NCBI RefSeq assembly: GCF_900104035.1
Contig: NZ_FNIT01000004.1
Span: forward strand, 186,001 to 250,000
Origin: Aureimonas jatrophae
GTDB lineage: Bacteria; Pseudomonadota; Alphaproteobacteria; Rhizobiales; Rhizobiaceae
DNA: 64,000 nucleotides
Reading direction: 5' to 3'
In this document: piece by piece, positions 41,190-50,335 of the stretch
How the letters are laid out: every line of letters begins with the position of its first letter
Numbering within the stretch: the first letter of the stretch is position 1
Translations under genes and position numbers: made by a program
The notes under the pieces: generated by a model
Databases searched by the model: none
What the model was told of the DNA's origin: nothing
The model's input: only the letters and a program-made list of their open reading frames with translations

Positions 41190-42071
41190 TCAGACCCGCA
41201 CACGCCAGGTCAGGCTGCGGCTTTCGCCGGGCGCCAGATGCAGAAGGCCGGGTTTTTGGATGAACTCGCTGTCCCAGCCCACGGGACTGGCCATGGAATA
41301 CCAGGGCTCGATGCACAGGAACGGGGCGCCGTCCGGCTTCGACCAAAGGCCGAGGTCCCGGTAGCCGTCCCAGGAAAACGCAAGCTCGCGCACCGGCGCG
41401 CCATCCGCACCGCGCGCGACGAAGCGTAGCGAGCGGCTCGCCACCTCCGGCATGACCAGGGCATCCGCGGCAAACAGCGCCTCCGACAGCGCCAGCACGC
41501 GCCCCGCTTCCAGCGGCAACGGCCTGGCCGGTCCCAGAAGACCGCCCTGGACGCTGAGGACCTCGCCCGCCTCTTCGGCGTCGAACACGATCGCGTGGTC
41601 CTCCTTGGCAATGCCGTCCACAAGCGGCCAGCGGAAGCCCGGGTGGGCGCCGACGCCGCATGGCAGGACGTCCGGCCCCGGGTTCTCGACCCGCGTGGTC
41701 ACGGCCAGGGTCGACCCGTCGACCTCGTAGCTTTGTTCCAGCACGAAGGCGAAAGGGTATAGAGCCCGGGTTTCGGGATCGTCGTCGAGACGCAGCGTCA
41801 CGCGCGTCGCTGTTTCCTCCACGCATCGAAAGACGCGGTCGCGCGCAAAGCCGTGCTGCGTCAGCCGGAAGCTCTGGTTCTCGTGGCGAAGCCGGTCGCC
41901 GGCGAGCCGTCCGACGATCGGAAACAGCACCGGCGCGTGACGCGGCCACGCCGCGCCCGCCTGCCAGAGCAGTTCCGCGCCCCCGGCGTCGCGCAGGCTG
42001 ACGAGTTCCGCGCCCGCCGGGGCGATCTGCGCGGTGACCGCCGTTGTTCCGATCATGAACCGTTCGCTCAT
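41190..42071 (-). CDS. Aldose 1-epimerase family protein
   Basis: A 293-residue galactose-mutarotase-fold protein of the LacX/YeaD-like branch: PAGAELVSLRDAGGAELLWQ, FPIVGRLAGDRLRHEN, LTQHGFARDRVFR with the catalytic-type His, and GVGAHPGFRWPL. The acidic partner is likely in FLCIEPWYSMASP. It probably interconverts sugar anomers; the substrate is unknown. The ATG at 42071 (MSERFMIG) is preferred to the longer frame. Confidence 0.85.
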   Translation of the reverse strand: MSERFMIGTTAVTAQIAPAGAELVSLRDAGGAELLWQAGAAWPRHAPVLFPIVGRLAGDRLRHENQSFRLTQHGFARDRVFRCVEETATRVTLRLDDDPETRALYPFAFVLEQSYEVDGSTLAVTTRVENPGPDVLPCGVGAHPGFRWPLVDGIAKEDHAIVFDAEEAGEVLSVQGGLLGPARPLPLEAGRVLALSEALFAADALVMPEVASRSLRFVARGADGAPVRELAFSWDGYRDLGLWSKPDGAPFLCIEPWYSMASPVGWDSEFIQKPGLLHLAPGESRSLTWRVRV

Positions 42072-42247
42072 CAAGGCCGCCTCTTCTTGGGTGCCGCGGC
42101 TTCTACGACAGATCGCGGCCACGCGACACCGCGCACCCGTTCGACGCGTCGGGAGGGTTCGTCGGGAACACGCAGGTCCCCGTTGCCATTCCTGCCCGGA
42201 TGTCCGAGCCGAACGGCCGGGCGCTTCATGACCGTAAGGGCCCCTCG

Positions 42248-42790
42248 ATGAGTATCTTCACCAAGATCCGCGACGCGATCTTCCACCGTGCCGAGGCCGC
42301 GGCCCCGCAACAGGCTCCTGCGTCGGGCGCGGCCACCCCGTCGGCACCGCCCGTTTCGCCCGCGCCCGCCACGCCGCCGGCTGGCGCCCCGGCGCCAACC
42401 TCTGCGTCGCCGGCGCCCGCAAGCCCGGCACCCTCGCAGCCCTCGTCCGGCGGCGCGCCGGCGCCGTCGTCCGCCGCACCGTCTCCTGCCGCCCCCGCCT
42501 CGCCTTCGACCGGCGCCTCCTCGTCGTCATCGCATGTCGACGTGGCCGCGATCATGGACAAGGCGGTCCGCGACAGCGGCCAGCGCCTCGACTGGCGCCA
42601 CTCGATCGTCGACACGATGAAGGCCCTCGGTCTCGACAGCAGCCTGGGCGAGCGCAAGGAACTGGCCGAGGAACTCGGCTATACCGGCGACACAGCCGAC
42701 AGCGCCGCGATGAACGTCTGGCTGCAGAAGGCGCTCATGCGCAAGCTCGCCGAGAACGGCGGACAGGTGCCGGCCGAGTTGCGCGACTGA
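42248..42790 (+). CDS. DUF3597-domain protein
   Basis: A 180-residue protein with MSIFTKIRDAIFHRAEA at the start, a long Pro/Ala/Ser-rich linker (about residues 18-95) and a C-terminal DUF3597 domain (about 96-180: DWRHSIVDTMKALGLDSSLG, ELGYTGDTADSAAMNVWL). Function is unknown; the family has a helical fold often annotated as LysM-associated or stress-related. The linker is longer than usual. Confidence 0.85.
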   Translation: MSIFTKIRDAIFHRAEAAAPQQAPASGAATPSAPPVSPAPATPPAGAPAPTSASPAPASPAPSQPSSGGAPAPSSAAPSPAAPASPSTGASSSSSHVDVAAIMDKAVRDSGQRLDWRHSIVDTMKALGLDSSLGERKELAEELGYTGDTADSAAMNVWLQKALMRKLAENGGQVPAELRD

Positions 42791-42877
42791 GGCGAGCTTC
42801 GCCGTCGGGGAGGTCGCCCGGTGACCCATGCGCAGCGGGAGCCATTCCCGCGACGCCGGTGCCGGGCCGCCGCCACC

Positions 42878-43855
42878 TCAGCCGCCGAGGGCTGCGAAGG
42901 CCTCGCGCAGGTCGGCGCCCGACGTGCCGAGCACGACTGCGGCGAGAATTCGTGCCTTGGCGCCGGTGAGGTCCCCGGCAAAGATCGCACCGGCCCGCTC
43001 CAGATCCTTGCCGCCCCCGTTCCCGTAGACCGGTTTCACCCGTCCCTCCGGGCAGCGCGAGCAGACAATCACCGGTGTTCCCGCCGCAACGATCTCGCTC
43101 ACCGCCGCGCTGACGGCGGGCGGAGCATTGCCTCGTCCGAACGCTTCCAGCACGATCGCCCGGGCATAGGTCGCGGCGTGGCGAAAGAGCCGGTCGGACG
43201 CCCCCATGGCCAGCCGCACGATCTCGACCTCGGCCTCGATGCGCTCGGGCCGGTAGGTTCGCCGCAGAAGCGGTCGTCGGTGAATGCGCACGACGTGGCC
43301 ATCCACCTCGCCCAGCTTGCCGTGTTCGCCCGAGCGGAACGTGTCGGTGCGCGCGGTATGGGTCTTGGTCACGTCGCGCGCCGCGTGGACGTCGTTCTCG
43401 AACAGGATCACCGAGCCCAGACCGGCCGCGTCCCCGCTGGCCGCCAGGCGCACCGCTTCGGCGATGTTGCGTGGCCCATCGGTGTCGGGTGCGTCGGCGC
43501 TGCGCTGGGCGCCTGTGAACACGACGGGCTTCGATCCCGGAACCAGGAGGTCGGCCAGAAAGGCGCTTTCCTCCATCGTATCGGTGCCATGCGTGACGAC
43601 GATGCCGTCGCAGGTGGGATCGTCGGCATGTTCGGCGATGCGCCGCGCCAGGGCGAAGGCCAGGGGCAGGTCGATCGCAAAGGAGCCGACGCGGCAGAAA
43701 TCGTCGACCGCCAGCTCGATGCCGTCGAGCGGATCGTGCAGTGCGGCCCGCAGGGCCTCGCCCGACACGCTGGCCACGACGTCGGCACCGGCTCGTCCGC
43801 TGCTGGCGCGCGAGGCGATCGTGCCGCCGGTCGTCACAAGATGGATGCGGGGCAT
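42878..43855 (-). CDS. L-asparaginase (type I/II family)
   Basis: A 325-residue asparaginase/glutaminase converting asparagine to aspartate and ammonia. Both signature threonine motifs are present: HLVTTGGTIASRAS near residue 10 and VVTHGTDTMEESAFLADLL near 90. No signal peptide follows the ATG at 43855, so it is probably cytoplasmic. A GAGGA site precedes the start. It follows the transporter-racemase operon after a 131-base gap. Confidence 0.93.
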   Translation of the reverse strand: MPRIHLVTTGGTIASRASSGRAGADVVASVSGEALRAALHDPLDGIELAVDDFCRVGSFAIDLPLAFALARRIAEHADDPTCDGIVVTHGTDTMEESAFLADLLVPGSKPVVFTGAQRSADAPDTDGPRNIAEAVRLAASGDAAGLGSVILFENDVHAARDVTKTHTARTDTFRSGEHGKLGEVDGHVVRIHRRPLLRRTYRPERIEAEVEIVRLAMGASDRLFRHAATYARAIVLEAFGRGNAPPAVSAAVSEIVAAGTPVIVCSRCPEGRVKPVYGNGGGKDLERAGAIFAGDLTGAKARILAAVVLGTSGADLREAFAALGG

Positions 43856-43974
43856 GGCGGGGTCCTCGTGTCGGGTCGCCTCCGCCGACGCATCGGCGAA
43901 GCGCGGGTCGGCAAAGCTGCCGGCACCCCCCATGCGACACGAGAACGGTGCGAAGGTTACGCCCCCTTAGAGAG

Positions 43975-44000
43975 CCGGCGCCGGGCTCAGCCGGCGCCGG
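43975..44000 (-). terminator. GC-rich hairpin over the end of the racemase-SnoaL gene
   Basis: CCGGCGCCGG occurs twice, flanking a 6-base loop that contains the TGA stop codon. Each copy is itself palindromic, so the pair can form a 10-bp stem. No T-run follows. It may mark the 3' end of the transporter operon. Confidence 0.35.
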
Positions 44001-45054
44001 GGCGGCGCAGCGCCGGGTCGAGGATCCATTCGGCGCTGTCGTTCCAGACGTCCATCTTGACGATCCGGCCGTCCACCACCTCGAAACGGTCGACATAGCG
44101 GTTGTCGTCGAAGGGCGTGCCGTCCGGCCACTCGCCGTAGAGCTTGCCGATCGAGTAGACGACGGTGCGGTCCGCGGCGGGCGCCACGTCGAAGCGCTCC
44201 ATGCGCTTCTTCACCCACTTGTAGCGGGCGGCATTCACCGCGGTCGGGCCGCTCGGATGGTCGAAGACGCGCCCGCCGGTGAAGGTGATCGTGCAGCCCG
44301 GCGCCATATAGGTCGCGGCGCGCTCGGGGTCGGGCACCATCGAGGCTTCCAGGTAGTCGCGCACGATCTCGGCGTCGCTCGCAGGCGTCATCGACGTTTC
44401 TCCTCTTCCGATGGCCTCGATCTCCTGCACCGCCGCGACCACCCCGTCCACCACCGGCAGCGCGAAGCGCGCCGTGAAGCGCGCCGCCAGGTCCGCCATG
44501 CCGGCGCAGCCGAGCACGATCGCCCCCGGCCGGTCCTCGCGCAGCGCCCGATGGATCTCGGCGGCCACGCGCTCCTCGGCGTCCGAGCCCTCGCGCTCCA
44601 GGTCGAGCACCGGCACCTCGGACGCCCGCACCCGCGCGCAGGCACCGGCAAAGCCGCCGTCCCGCACGTTCGCCTCGATCACCGGCACGGAAACCGAAAG
44701 CGTGGTGACGACCGAGAAGCGCCCGTGGCGCGCGGCCGCGCGAAAGGCGGCTTCGCCGATGCCAAGCACGGGTTTCTCCGTCAGCCGGCGCGCCGCCGCC
44801 AGTCCCGTATCGTCGAAGCAGGCGATCACAAAGGCGTCGGCCTCGCCTTCCCGTTCCCCGATCACCTGCAGGAGCCCGGGCTCGGCCGCCTCGCCGTCGG
44901 CGGCCCCCTGTATGGAGGGCGGTCCCGAAGGGTTGGTCGCTGTCAGGATCACGGTTTCGGGGCTCGCCGCGGCCCGGGCGGCCTCGCCGATCTTGCGGGT
45001 CATCGATCTGGTGGAGTTCGGGTTGACGAAGAGGATGCGCAAGGGGGCGCTCAC
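43987..45054 (-). CDS. Asp/Glu (hydantoin-type) racemase joined in frame to a SnoaL-like domain
   Basis: A 355-residue continuous frame. Residues 1-220 match the aspartate/glutamate/hydantoin racemase family: RILFVNPNSTRSMTRKIGEA, the first catalytic Cys in AFVIACFDDTG and the second in AIVLGCAGMADLA. Residues 222-355 (MTPASDAEIVRDYLEASMVP onward) form an NTF2/SnoaL-like domain. At the junction an AGGAG sits 8 bases before an in-frame ATG at 44391, so the second domain may also be made separately. The racemase part lacks the usual C-terminal tail. GTG start at 45054 overlaps the upstream permease stop. The link with a PotABCD-like importer suggests an amino-acid or hydantoin substrate, not confirmed. 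Confidence 0.78.
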   Translation of the reverse strand: MSAPLRILFVNPNSTRSMTRKIGEAARAAASPETVILTATNPSGPPSIQGAADGEAAEPGLLQVIGEREGEADAFVIACFDDTGLAAARRLTEKPVLGIGEAAFRAAARHGRFSVVTTLSVSVPVIEANVRDGGFAGACARVRASEVPVLDLEREGSDAEERVAAEIHRALREDRPGAIVLGCAGMADLAARFTARFALPVVDGVVAAVQEIEAIGRGETSMTPASDAEIVRDYLEASMVPDPERAATYMAPGCTITFTGGRVFDHPSGPTAVNAARYKWVKKRMERFDVAPAADRTVVYSIGKLYGEWPDGTPFDDNRYVDRFEVVDGRIVKMDVWNDSAEWILDPALRRPGAG

Positions 45055-45935
45055 AGCGTCCCCTTGCCGGCGTCCGAGGCGCCGCGCATGCGCCGCGCGC
45101 GCAAGGTGAGGCCCGTGCCGAGCGTCAGCGCGATGACCAGGAAGGAGACGGCGGTGGTGAGCGTGCCGAGCGCATAGATCGCCGGCGTCGTGACCGTGGT
45201 GGTGAGGCCCTGCAGCTCCAGCGGCAGCGTGTTGGGGCCGCCGATCGCCTGGGACGTGCGCGCGATCTCGTCCCAGGACAGCGTGAAGCCGAAGAGCGCG
45301 ACGCCCACGAGATAGGGCGCGATGATCGGCAGCACGACATGCCGGAAGGTCTGCCAAGGGGTAGCGCCGAGGTCGCGCGCGGCCTCCTCGTAGGCCGGGT
45401 CGAAGCGGTTGAAGACCGCGAACATCACGAGCATGCCGAAGGGCAGCGTCCAGGTGAGGTGCGCGCCGAGCGCCGAGGTGAAAAGGCCCATCGCCGACTG
45501 GAAGCTTGTCCCCCCGAGGCCGTAGGCTTTGACGAAATCGTCGAAGATGCGGAACTGGAGCGCGATGCCGAGCGAGACGGCGATGGAGGGCAGGATGAGG
45601 CTTGCGATCGCGGTGTAGAAAAGAAGCGTCGCGCCGCGAAAGCGCCGGCGGAAGGCGAGGCCTGCCAGGACCGAGATCACCACCGTCAGCACCGTCACCA
45701 CGAGGCCGAGCCGGAGCGAACGGCCGAACGCCGCCCAAACGTCGACGACGCCGAGGCCCTGCCACAGGACGCCGAACCAGTGCGTCGACACCCCGTTCAT
45801 CGGAAAGGTCAGCCCACCGTCTGGTCCCTGGAAGGACAGGATCAGGACCGTCAGCGTCGGCCCGTAGAGAAACAGGACGAAGGCCGAGAACAGGATGGCC
45901 AGCGGCCAGAAGGCGCGGGAGCGTCGCTCGTCCAT
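45051..45935 (-). CDS. ABC transporter permease, PotC-like
   Basis: A 294-residue inner-membrane protein with about six transmembrane segments and the EAA loop EEAARDLGATPWQTFRHVVLP. It resembles PotC/YdcV permeases. Its stop overlaps the racemase start, and only one base separates it from the upstream permease, so it is part of the PotABCD-like operon. Confidence 0.9.
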   Translation of the reverse strand: MDERRSRAFWPLAILFSAFVLFLYGPTLTVLILSFQGPDGGLTFPMNGVSTHWFGVLWQGLGVVDVWAAFGRSLRLGLVVTVLTVVISVLAGLAFRRRFRGATLLFYTAIASLILPSIAVSLGIALQFRIFDDFVKAYGLGGTSFQSAMGLFTSALGAHLTWTLPFGMLVMFAVFNRFDPAYEEAARDLGATPWQTFRHVVLPIIAPYLVGVALFGFTLSWDEIARTSQAIGGPNTLPLELQGLTTTVTTPAIYALGTLTTAVSFLVIALTLGTGLTLRARRMRGASDAGKGTL

Positions 45936-45936
45936 A

Positions 45937-46821
45937 TCAAAGCTCCTTGCGGATATCGACGACGCGCAGGAGCGCGAAGACGATCAGGAGGACGGTGCCG
46001 AGCAGCACCACCGCGTTGGCCGCGGCGATCGGGAACTGGAGGTAGCTGATCTCGGTCTGGATGGTCTTGCCGACCGACGCGATCTGCTGTCCGCCCATCA
46101 GGCCCACCGTGATGAAGTCGCCCATGACGATGGTGAGGACGAAGATCGAGCCGATCGCGATGCCGGTCTTCGACAGCGGCACGACGACGTTCCAGAGGAT
46201 CTGCCAGCCGCCCGCCCCGGCATCGCGCGCGGCCTCGATCAGCCGGCGGTCGATGCGCAGCATCGAGTTGTAGATCGGCACAACCATGAAGAACGTGAAG
46301 AGGTGCACGAAGGTCAGCGTCACGGAGAAGCTGGAATACAGCAGCCAGTCCAGCGGCCGGTCGATCACGCCGATCCCGAGAAGCGTCCGGTTCACCAGCC
46401 CCTCGCGCCCGAGAAGCGGGATCCACGAGATCATGCGGATGACGTTCGAGGTCCAGAACGGAATGGTGCACACGAGGAACAGGACCGACTGCACCGTCTT
46501 GGAGCGCACCTCGAAGGCCAGGAAATAGGCGATCGCAAAGCCCAGGCCGAGCGTGATCGCCCAGACCGTGGCGGCGAAGGACAGCGTCGAGACATAGGTG
46601 CGGAACGTCGTGCACAGCGTCGGCAGGCGCGCGATGCAGCGGTCGAACACGTCGAGATAGTTCTGCGCCGTGAAGTCCGGCTGGATCTGGTAGTTGTCGT
46701 AGGTCCAGAAGCTCACCATCACGATGAAGACGAGCGGCACCACAAGAAATACCAGGAACACCAGCGCCAGCGGCGCGGCCTGCAGGTAGGGCGCGAGCCC
46801 CGTGCGGTTCGATGCGGTCAT
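45937..46821 (-). CDS. ABC transporter permease, PotB-like
   Basis: A 294-residue permease of the binding-protein-dependent family with six hydrophobic segments and the cytoplasmic EAA loop EAARDAGAGGWQILWNVVVP. The ATG at 46821 (MTASNRTGLAPY) is preferred; the open frame further upstream runs through palindromic intergenic DNA. It follows the binding-protein gene after a 217-base gap full of hairpins. Confidence 0.9.
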   Translation of the reverse strand: MTASNRTGLAPYLQAAPLALVFLVFLVVPLVFIVMVSFWTYDNYQIQPDFTAQNYLDVFDRCIARLPTLCTTFRTYVSTLSFAATVWAITLGLGFAIAYFLAFEVRSKTVQSVLFLVCTIPFWTSNVIRMISWIPLLGREGLVNRTLLGIGVIDRPLDWLLYSSFSVTLTFVHLFTFFMVVPIYNSMLRIDRRLIEAARDAGAGGWQILWNVVVPLSKTGIAIGSIFVLTIVMGDFITVGLMGGQQIASVGKTIQTEISYLQFPIAAANAVVLLGTVLLIVFALLRVVDIRKEL

Positions 46822-46920
46822 GGCGCTCCGTGGCGGGCACGCGACGGTGGCGGGGCTGCCGCCCCGGTCCCCGCCCGGGAAGGACGTCCCGGACCCTTCT
46901 TTTTGTTTGGAGATCTTTCC

Positions 46921-46957
46921 CATGACCGGGAGGGGCCAGCGGTCCCTCCCGGTCATG
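46921..46957. repeat. Inverted repeat 1 in the binding-protein/permease gap
   Basis: CATGACCGGGAGGG and its exact complement form a 14-bp stem with a 9-base loop. It is the first of three palindromes in 110 bases. In a GC-rich genome such clusters resemble the repetitive extragenic palindromes common in alphaproteobacteria. They may stabilise the upstream binding-protein mRNA and lower downstream permease expression. Confidence 0.75.
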
Positions 46958-46980
46958 GACACGCTTCAAATGAGGAGGGT

Positions 46981-47029
46981 CCAGGGACATCATGTCCCTG
47001 GCAGGGGTGCAGGGGACGGCGTCCCCTGC
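46981..47029. repeat. Inverted repeats 2 and 3 in the binding-protein/permease gap
   Basis: CCAGGGACAT with ATGTCCCTGG (46981-47001) and GCAGGGGAC with GTCCCCTGC (47009-47029) are two adjacent hairpins just past the binding-protein stop codon at 47039. Their shared style (GGGGAC cores) suggests family members of a dispersed repeat. A genome search for further copies would decide. Confidence 0.65.
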
Positions 47030-47038
47030 CTGCGAGCC

Positions 47039-48337
47039 TTACGCTGCGACGAACTCGTTCCACTTGCGGATCATGTAGCTGTCCTCGTCCATGACGGCGT
47101 TCCAGCAGGCGACCGATCCCATGCGCTGGTCGAAGGAGCCGCCGTCGCGCACCGCGCCCTTGAGGGCGATGGTCTGGCCCTGCGGGGACTTGATGTCCTC
47201 CTCAGCCGGCTTGCCCTCCATCCAGTAGGCCCACTCGTAGGGCGCCATGGCGGTCTTGGCGGTGGTGAGGACGCCGGAATAGTAGCCCTGGCGGTTGAGG
47301 AAGGCGCCGGCCCAGCCCGACAGGAACCAGTTCACGAACTCGTAGGCGGCGTCGAGCTTGGGTCCGTCGAGGGTGGCCGGCAGCGCGAAGCCGGAGGCCC
47401 AGGCGCGGTAGCCTTCCTTCAGGGGCTGGAACACGCAGTCGATGCCCTTGCCGCGCACGGCCGTGACGGCGGGCGACCACATGGACTGGATCACCGTCTC
47501 GCCCGACGACATCAGGTTGACGCTCTCGTTGAAGTCCGACCACAGCGCCCGGAACTGTCCGGCCTGCTTGGCCTCGATCAGCGTCTCGATCGTCATGTCG
47601 ATCTCGTCGCGGGTCATGTTGCCCTTGTCGGGATATTTGTACTTGCCCGACGCCTCGATCACCATGGCGGCGTCCATGATGCCGATCGAGGGGATGTTGA
47701 GGATCGAGGCGCGGCCCTTGAACTCGGGGTTGAGCAGCTCCGCCCAGCTCTCGATGGGGCGCTTGATGAGGTCGGGGCGGATGCCGAGCGTGTCGGCGTT
47801 GTAGGTGGTGGGGATCAGCGAGATCCACTCGGTCGGCGAGGACGCGAACGTCTTGGACTTGTTGCCTTCGAGGTAGAGGACCTTCCAAGGCGCGGTGCCC
47901 TGGTCGCCGATCTTCCGGCCGTCGATCTCGCCCTTGGTGAAAACGGTCGTGATGTTGTCGAATTCCTTGATGCGCTTGGCGTCCATGCCCATCAGGTTGC
48001 CGGTCGGTACGAACTTCTTGAGCGCGAAGTATTCGGTGTCGACGATGTCGAAGGAGTTCGGCTGGGTGATGATGCGCTTGGTCACTTCGTCGGTGGTGAC
48101 GGGCACGTACTCGATCGTGATGCCGAGATCCTCCTTCACCTTGGCAGCGATCTCGGTGCTCTGGTTCACGGCGGTGCCGAGATAGCGCAGGGTCTTGGCC
48201 TCCTGCGCGCGCGCCGACGAGACGTAGGGAAATCCGGTGACGCCGGCGCCGCCCACGAAGGCGAAGCCGGCGGCCGCGGCCGAGCCGCTCTTCAGGAAGC
48301 TGCGCCGGGACAGGCCGGGGGTCTTGGTGTCGCTCAT
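47039..48337 (-). CDS. Extracellular substrate-binding protein, PotD-like
   Basis: A 432-residue periplasmic protein with a Tat signal (SRRSFLKSGSAAAAGFAF) and a PotD/spermidine-putrescine-type fold: TLRYLGTAVNQSTEIAAKV, EWISLIPTTYNADTLG, SYMIRKWNEFVAA at the end. The ATG at 48337 has an AAGGAG site. PotABCD-type systems carry polyamines, but related ones carry other compounds; the racemase in the operon makes an amino-acid-like ligand possible. Confidence 0.88.
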   Translation of the reverse strand: MSDTKTPGLSRRSFLKSGSAAAAGFAFVGGAGVTGFPYVSSARAQEAKTLRYLGTAVNQSTEIAAKVKEDLGITIEYVPVTTDEVTKRIITQPNSFDIVDTEYFALKKFVPTGNLMGMDAKRIKEFDNITTVFTKGEIDGRKIGDQGTAPWKVLYLEGNKSKTFASSPTEWISLIPTTYNADTLGIRPDLIKRPIESWAELLNPEFKGRASILNIPSIGIMDAAMVIEASGKYKYPDKGNMTRDEIDMTIETLIEAKQAGQFRALWSDFNESVNLMSSGETVIQSMWSPAVTAVRGKGIDCVFQPLKEGYRAWASGFALPATLDGPKLDAAYEFVNWFLSGWAGAFLNRQGYYSGVLTTAKTAMAPYEWAYWMEGKPAEEDIKSPQGQTIALKGAVRDGGSFDQRMGSVACWNAVMDEDSYMIRKWNEFVAA

Positions 48338-48378
48338 GCGGGTCTCTCCTTGTGGAAGGCTGGCGGGATGACAGGCGG

Positions 48379-49368
48379 TCAGGCGGCCGAGAGGGCGAAC
48401 TCGTCGCCCCTCGACCAGTGGATGTCGCGGCTCTCGCCCAGATGCGCCGGGCTCTGGAAGAACTGCTCCTCGGGGATCACGGCGGTGATCTCGCCGCCCT
48501 CCCCGGCCGCCACGACGACGGTCACGGTGGCGCCGCCGTACTCGACGCCGCGCACCTCGCCGCTCAGCGTGCGCGCGGCCTCGGTGCCCGCGCCCAGCCG
48601 CACGCGGTCGGCGCGCACGCTGACGGGCCGCCCCTCGAGGGTGAGGACGTTGTGGCCGCCCATGAAACGGGCGACGAAGCCGGTGGCGGGGCGGTGGAAG
48701 ACGTCTTGGGGGCTGCCGGCCTGCTCGATCCGCCCGTCGCGCATGATCACCACGAGGTCGGCCAGCGCCATGGCCTCGTCCTGCCCGTGCGTGACGTGAA
48801 GGAACGAGATGCCGAGCTCGCGCTGGAGGCGCTTGAGCTCGGTGCGCACACGCAGCCGAAGGAACGGGTCGAGCGCCGAGAGCGGCTCGTCGAGAAGAAG
48901 GATGCCGGGGTCGGTGACGAGGGCGCGGGCGAGCGCCACGCGCTGCTGCTGGCCGCCCGACAGCTGGGCGGGCATGCGCGTCTCGAAGCGCTGAAGGTCG
49001 ACGAGCTCCATGACGGCGCGCGCCTTGGCGTAACGCTCGGTCTTGGAGGCGCCCTTCATCTTCAGGGAGAAGGCGACGTTGTCGAGAACCGTGAGATGGG
49101 GAAACAGGGCGTAGCTCTGGAACATCATCGCCGTGCCGCGCCGGGCGGGCGCGAAGTCGGTCACGTTCTGCGCGCCGAGAATGATGTCGCCTTCCGTCAC
49201 GCTCTCGTGGCCGGCGATCATGCGCATGGTGGTCGACTTGCCGCAGCCCGACGGACCCAGGAAGCAGCAGTAGGTCCCGGCGGGAACGCGCAGGTCGATC
49301 GCCTCCACCGCCACGGTCGATCCGTAGCGCTTGGTCAGCTTCACCAGTTCGAGGTCGCCCTTGGCCAT
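48379..49368 (-). CDS. ABC transporter ATPase, PotA-like
   Basis: A 329-residue ATPase with Walker [14 protein letters not shown], the Q loop [12 protein letters not shown], signature [15 protein letters not shown], Walker [14 protein letters not shown] and a C-terminal TOBE domain (about 240-329). The ATG at 49368 ([11 protein letters not shown]) is the first gene of the transporter operon, divergent from the FCD regulator across a 247-base intergenic region. Confidence 0.93.
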   Translation of the reverse strand: MAKGDLELVKLTKRYGSTVAVEAIDLRVPAGTYCCFLGPSGCGKSTTMRMIAGHESVTEGDIILGAQNVTDFAPARRGTAMMFQSYALFPHLTVLDNVAFSLKMKGASKTERYAKARAVMELVDLQRFETRMPAQLSGGQQQRVALARALVTDPGILLLDEPLSALDPFLRLRVRTELKRLQRELGISFLHVTHGQDEAMALADLVVIMRDGRIEQAGSPQDVFHRPATGFVARFMGGHNVLTLEGRPVSVRADRVRLGAGTEAARTLSGEVRGVEYGGATVTVVVAAGEGGEITAVIPEEQFFQSPAHLGESRDIHWSRGDEFALSAA

Positions 49369-49525
49369 GCTCGTCCCGCATCCCCCAGTCGTCGCCCCTC
49401 CCCTTGCAGGACGCGTGCCACTTGAATGGAGGTGGCGGAAACCCGTGCGTTGAAAGCGGGCACCGGCGGCATATCGCCCTCGGATGCGCCCATGCTGACG
49501 CAAAGATGATCAGCGCCCTGCCTAG

Positions 49526-49537
49526 ATCGTATACAAT
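49526..49537. promoter_or_regulatory. Candidate FCD-regulator operator between PotA-like and GntR genes
   Basis: ATCGTATACAAT differs at one base from the perfect palindrome ATTGTATACAAT, an operator type known for several GntR/FCD regulators. It lies in the divergent promoter region 49369-49615, 79 bases before the regulator's chosen ATG and 158 before the transporter operon's. The regulator encoded next door is the natural candidate to bind it. Confidence 0.5.
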
Positions 49538-49615
49538 TTCTGTACGGGATGATGGTTGGCGCGGTGCGTCGGTCCCGGCATGATGCGGACACGAGGCGCA
49601 CGAGGCGACGACGCG

Positions 49616-50335
49616 ATGCAGGGTCTGGCCGAAACAAGACGCGCACGAGCGCCGGAGCGGGAGGGCGACGCCTTGTGGCAGCCGATCTTTCACGGGATCC
49701 TGGACGCGATCATGCGTCATCGCCTCGCCCCCGGTGCGAGGCTCGCCGAAGAGGAACTGGCCCAGATCTACGGTGTCAGCCGGACCGTGGTGCGGGCGGC
49801 CCTTCAGGCGCTCGCACGCGATGGTGTCGTCGTTACGGAGCGCAACAAGGGCGCGCGCGTCGCCCGCCCGACCCCGGTCGAGGCCCGCGAGATCTTCGAA
49901 GCGCGAGCGGTGATCGAGCCCGAGATCGCGCGGCTTGCGGCCAGCCACATGACCCCGGACGCGGCGTCACGGCTTCGGGCCGCGATCGCAGCCGAGCATG
50001 ACGCGCTGCAGGGCGACCGATTGACGGACGCGGTGTTCCACTCCGCCGAATTCCACCGGATCATCGCCAGCTTGTCCGGTCACCGGATCCTCCGAGAGAT
50101 GCTCGGCGAGCTCCTGTCGCGGTCCTCGCTCGTGGTTGCGCTCTACTGGCGGGCGACCGACGCTCCTTGCGACAACCACGACCACCTCGCGCTCGTATCC
50201 GCCCTGGAGCGGGGCGACGGCGAGCGCGCCGCGATCCTGATGCGCGACCACGTCGCCACGCTGCGGGAAACGCTCGACCTGTCGCGCGCCGCGCCGGACG
50301 GCACGAGCCTGGCCGCCGCCCTCCGTCCGCGATGA
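49616..50335 (+). CDS. GntR-family regulator, FCD subfamily
   Basis: A 239-residue regulator with a winged helix-turn-helix (about 20-85: LAEEELAQIYGVSRTVVRAA) and an FCD effector domain (about 95-225) with metal-site residues in EFHRIIASLSGHRIL and DHLALVSALERGD. Divergent orientation suggests control of the PotABCD-like operon. The start is uncertain: ATG at 49616 gives the usual length, but ATG at 49580 is also open. Confidence 0.88.
   Translation: MQGLAETRRARAPEREGDALWQPIFHGILDAIMRHRLAPGARLAEEELAQIYGVSRTVVRAALQALARDGVVVTERNKGARVARPTPVEAREIFEARAVIEPEIARLAASHMTPDAASRLRAAIAAEHDALQGDRLTDAVFHSAEFHRIIASLSGHRILREMLGELLSRSSLVVALYWRATDAPCDNHDHLALVSALERGDGERAAILMRDHVATLRETLDLSRAAPDGTSLAAALRPR

Noticed and set aside
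42300-42530. Pro/Ala/Ser-coding simple sequence as a possible tandem repeat or CRISPR-like array
   Set aside because: Units are irregular and in frame. It is the low-complexity linker of the DUF3597 protein.
47039-49948. A single 969-codon frame covering the PotA-like and PotD-like genes
   Set aside because: The N-terminal half is a wrong frame of the ATPase gene. The real binding protein begins at the Tat signal with its own ribosome binding site at 48337.
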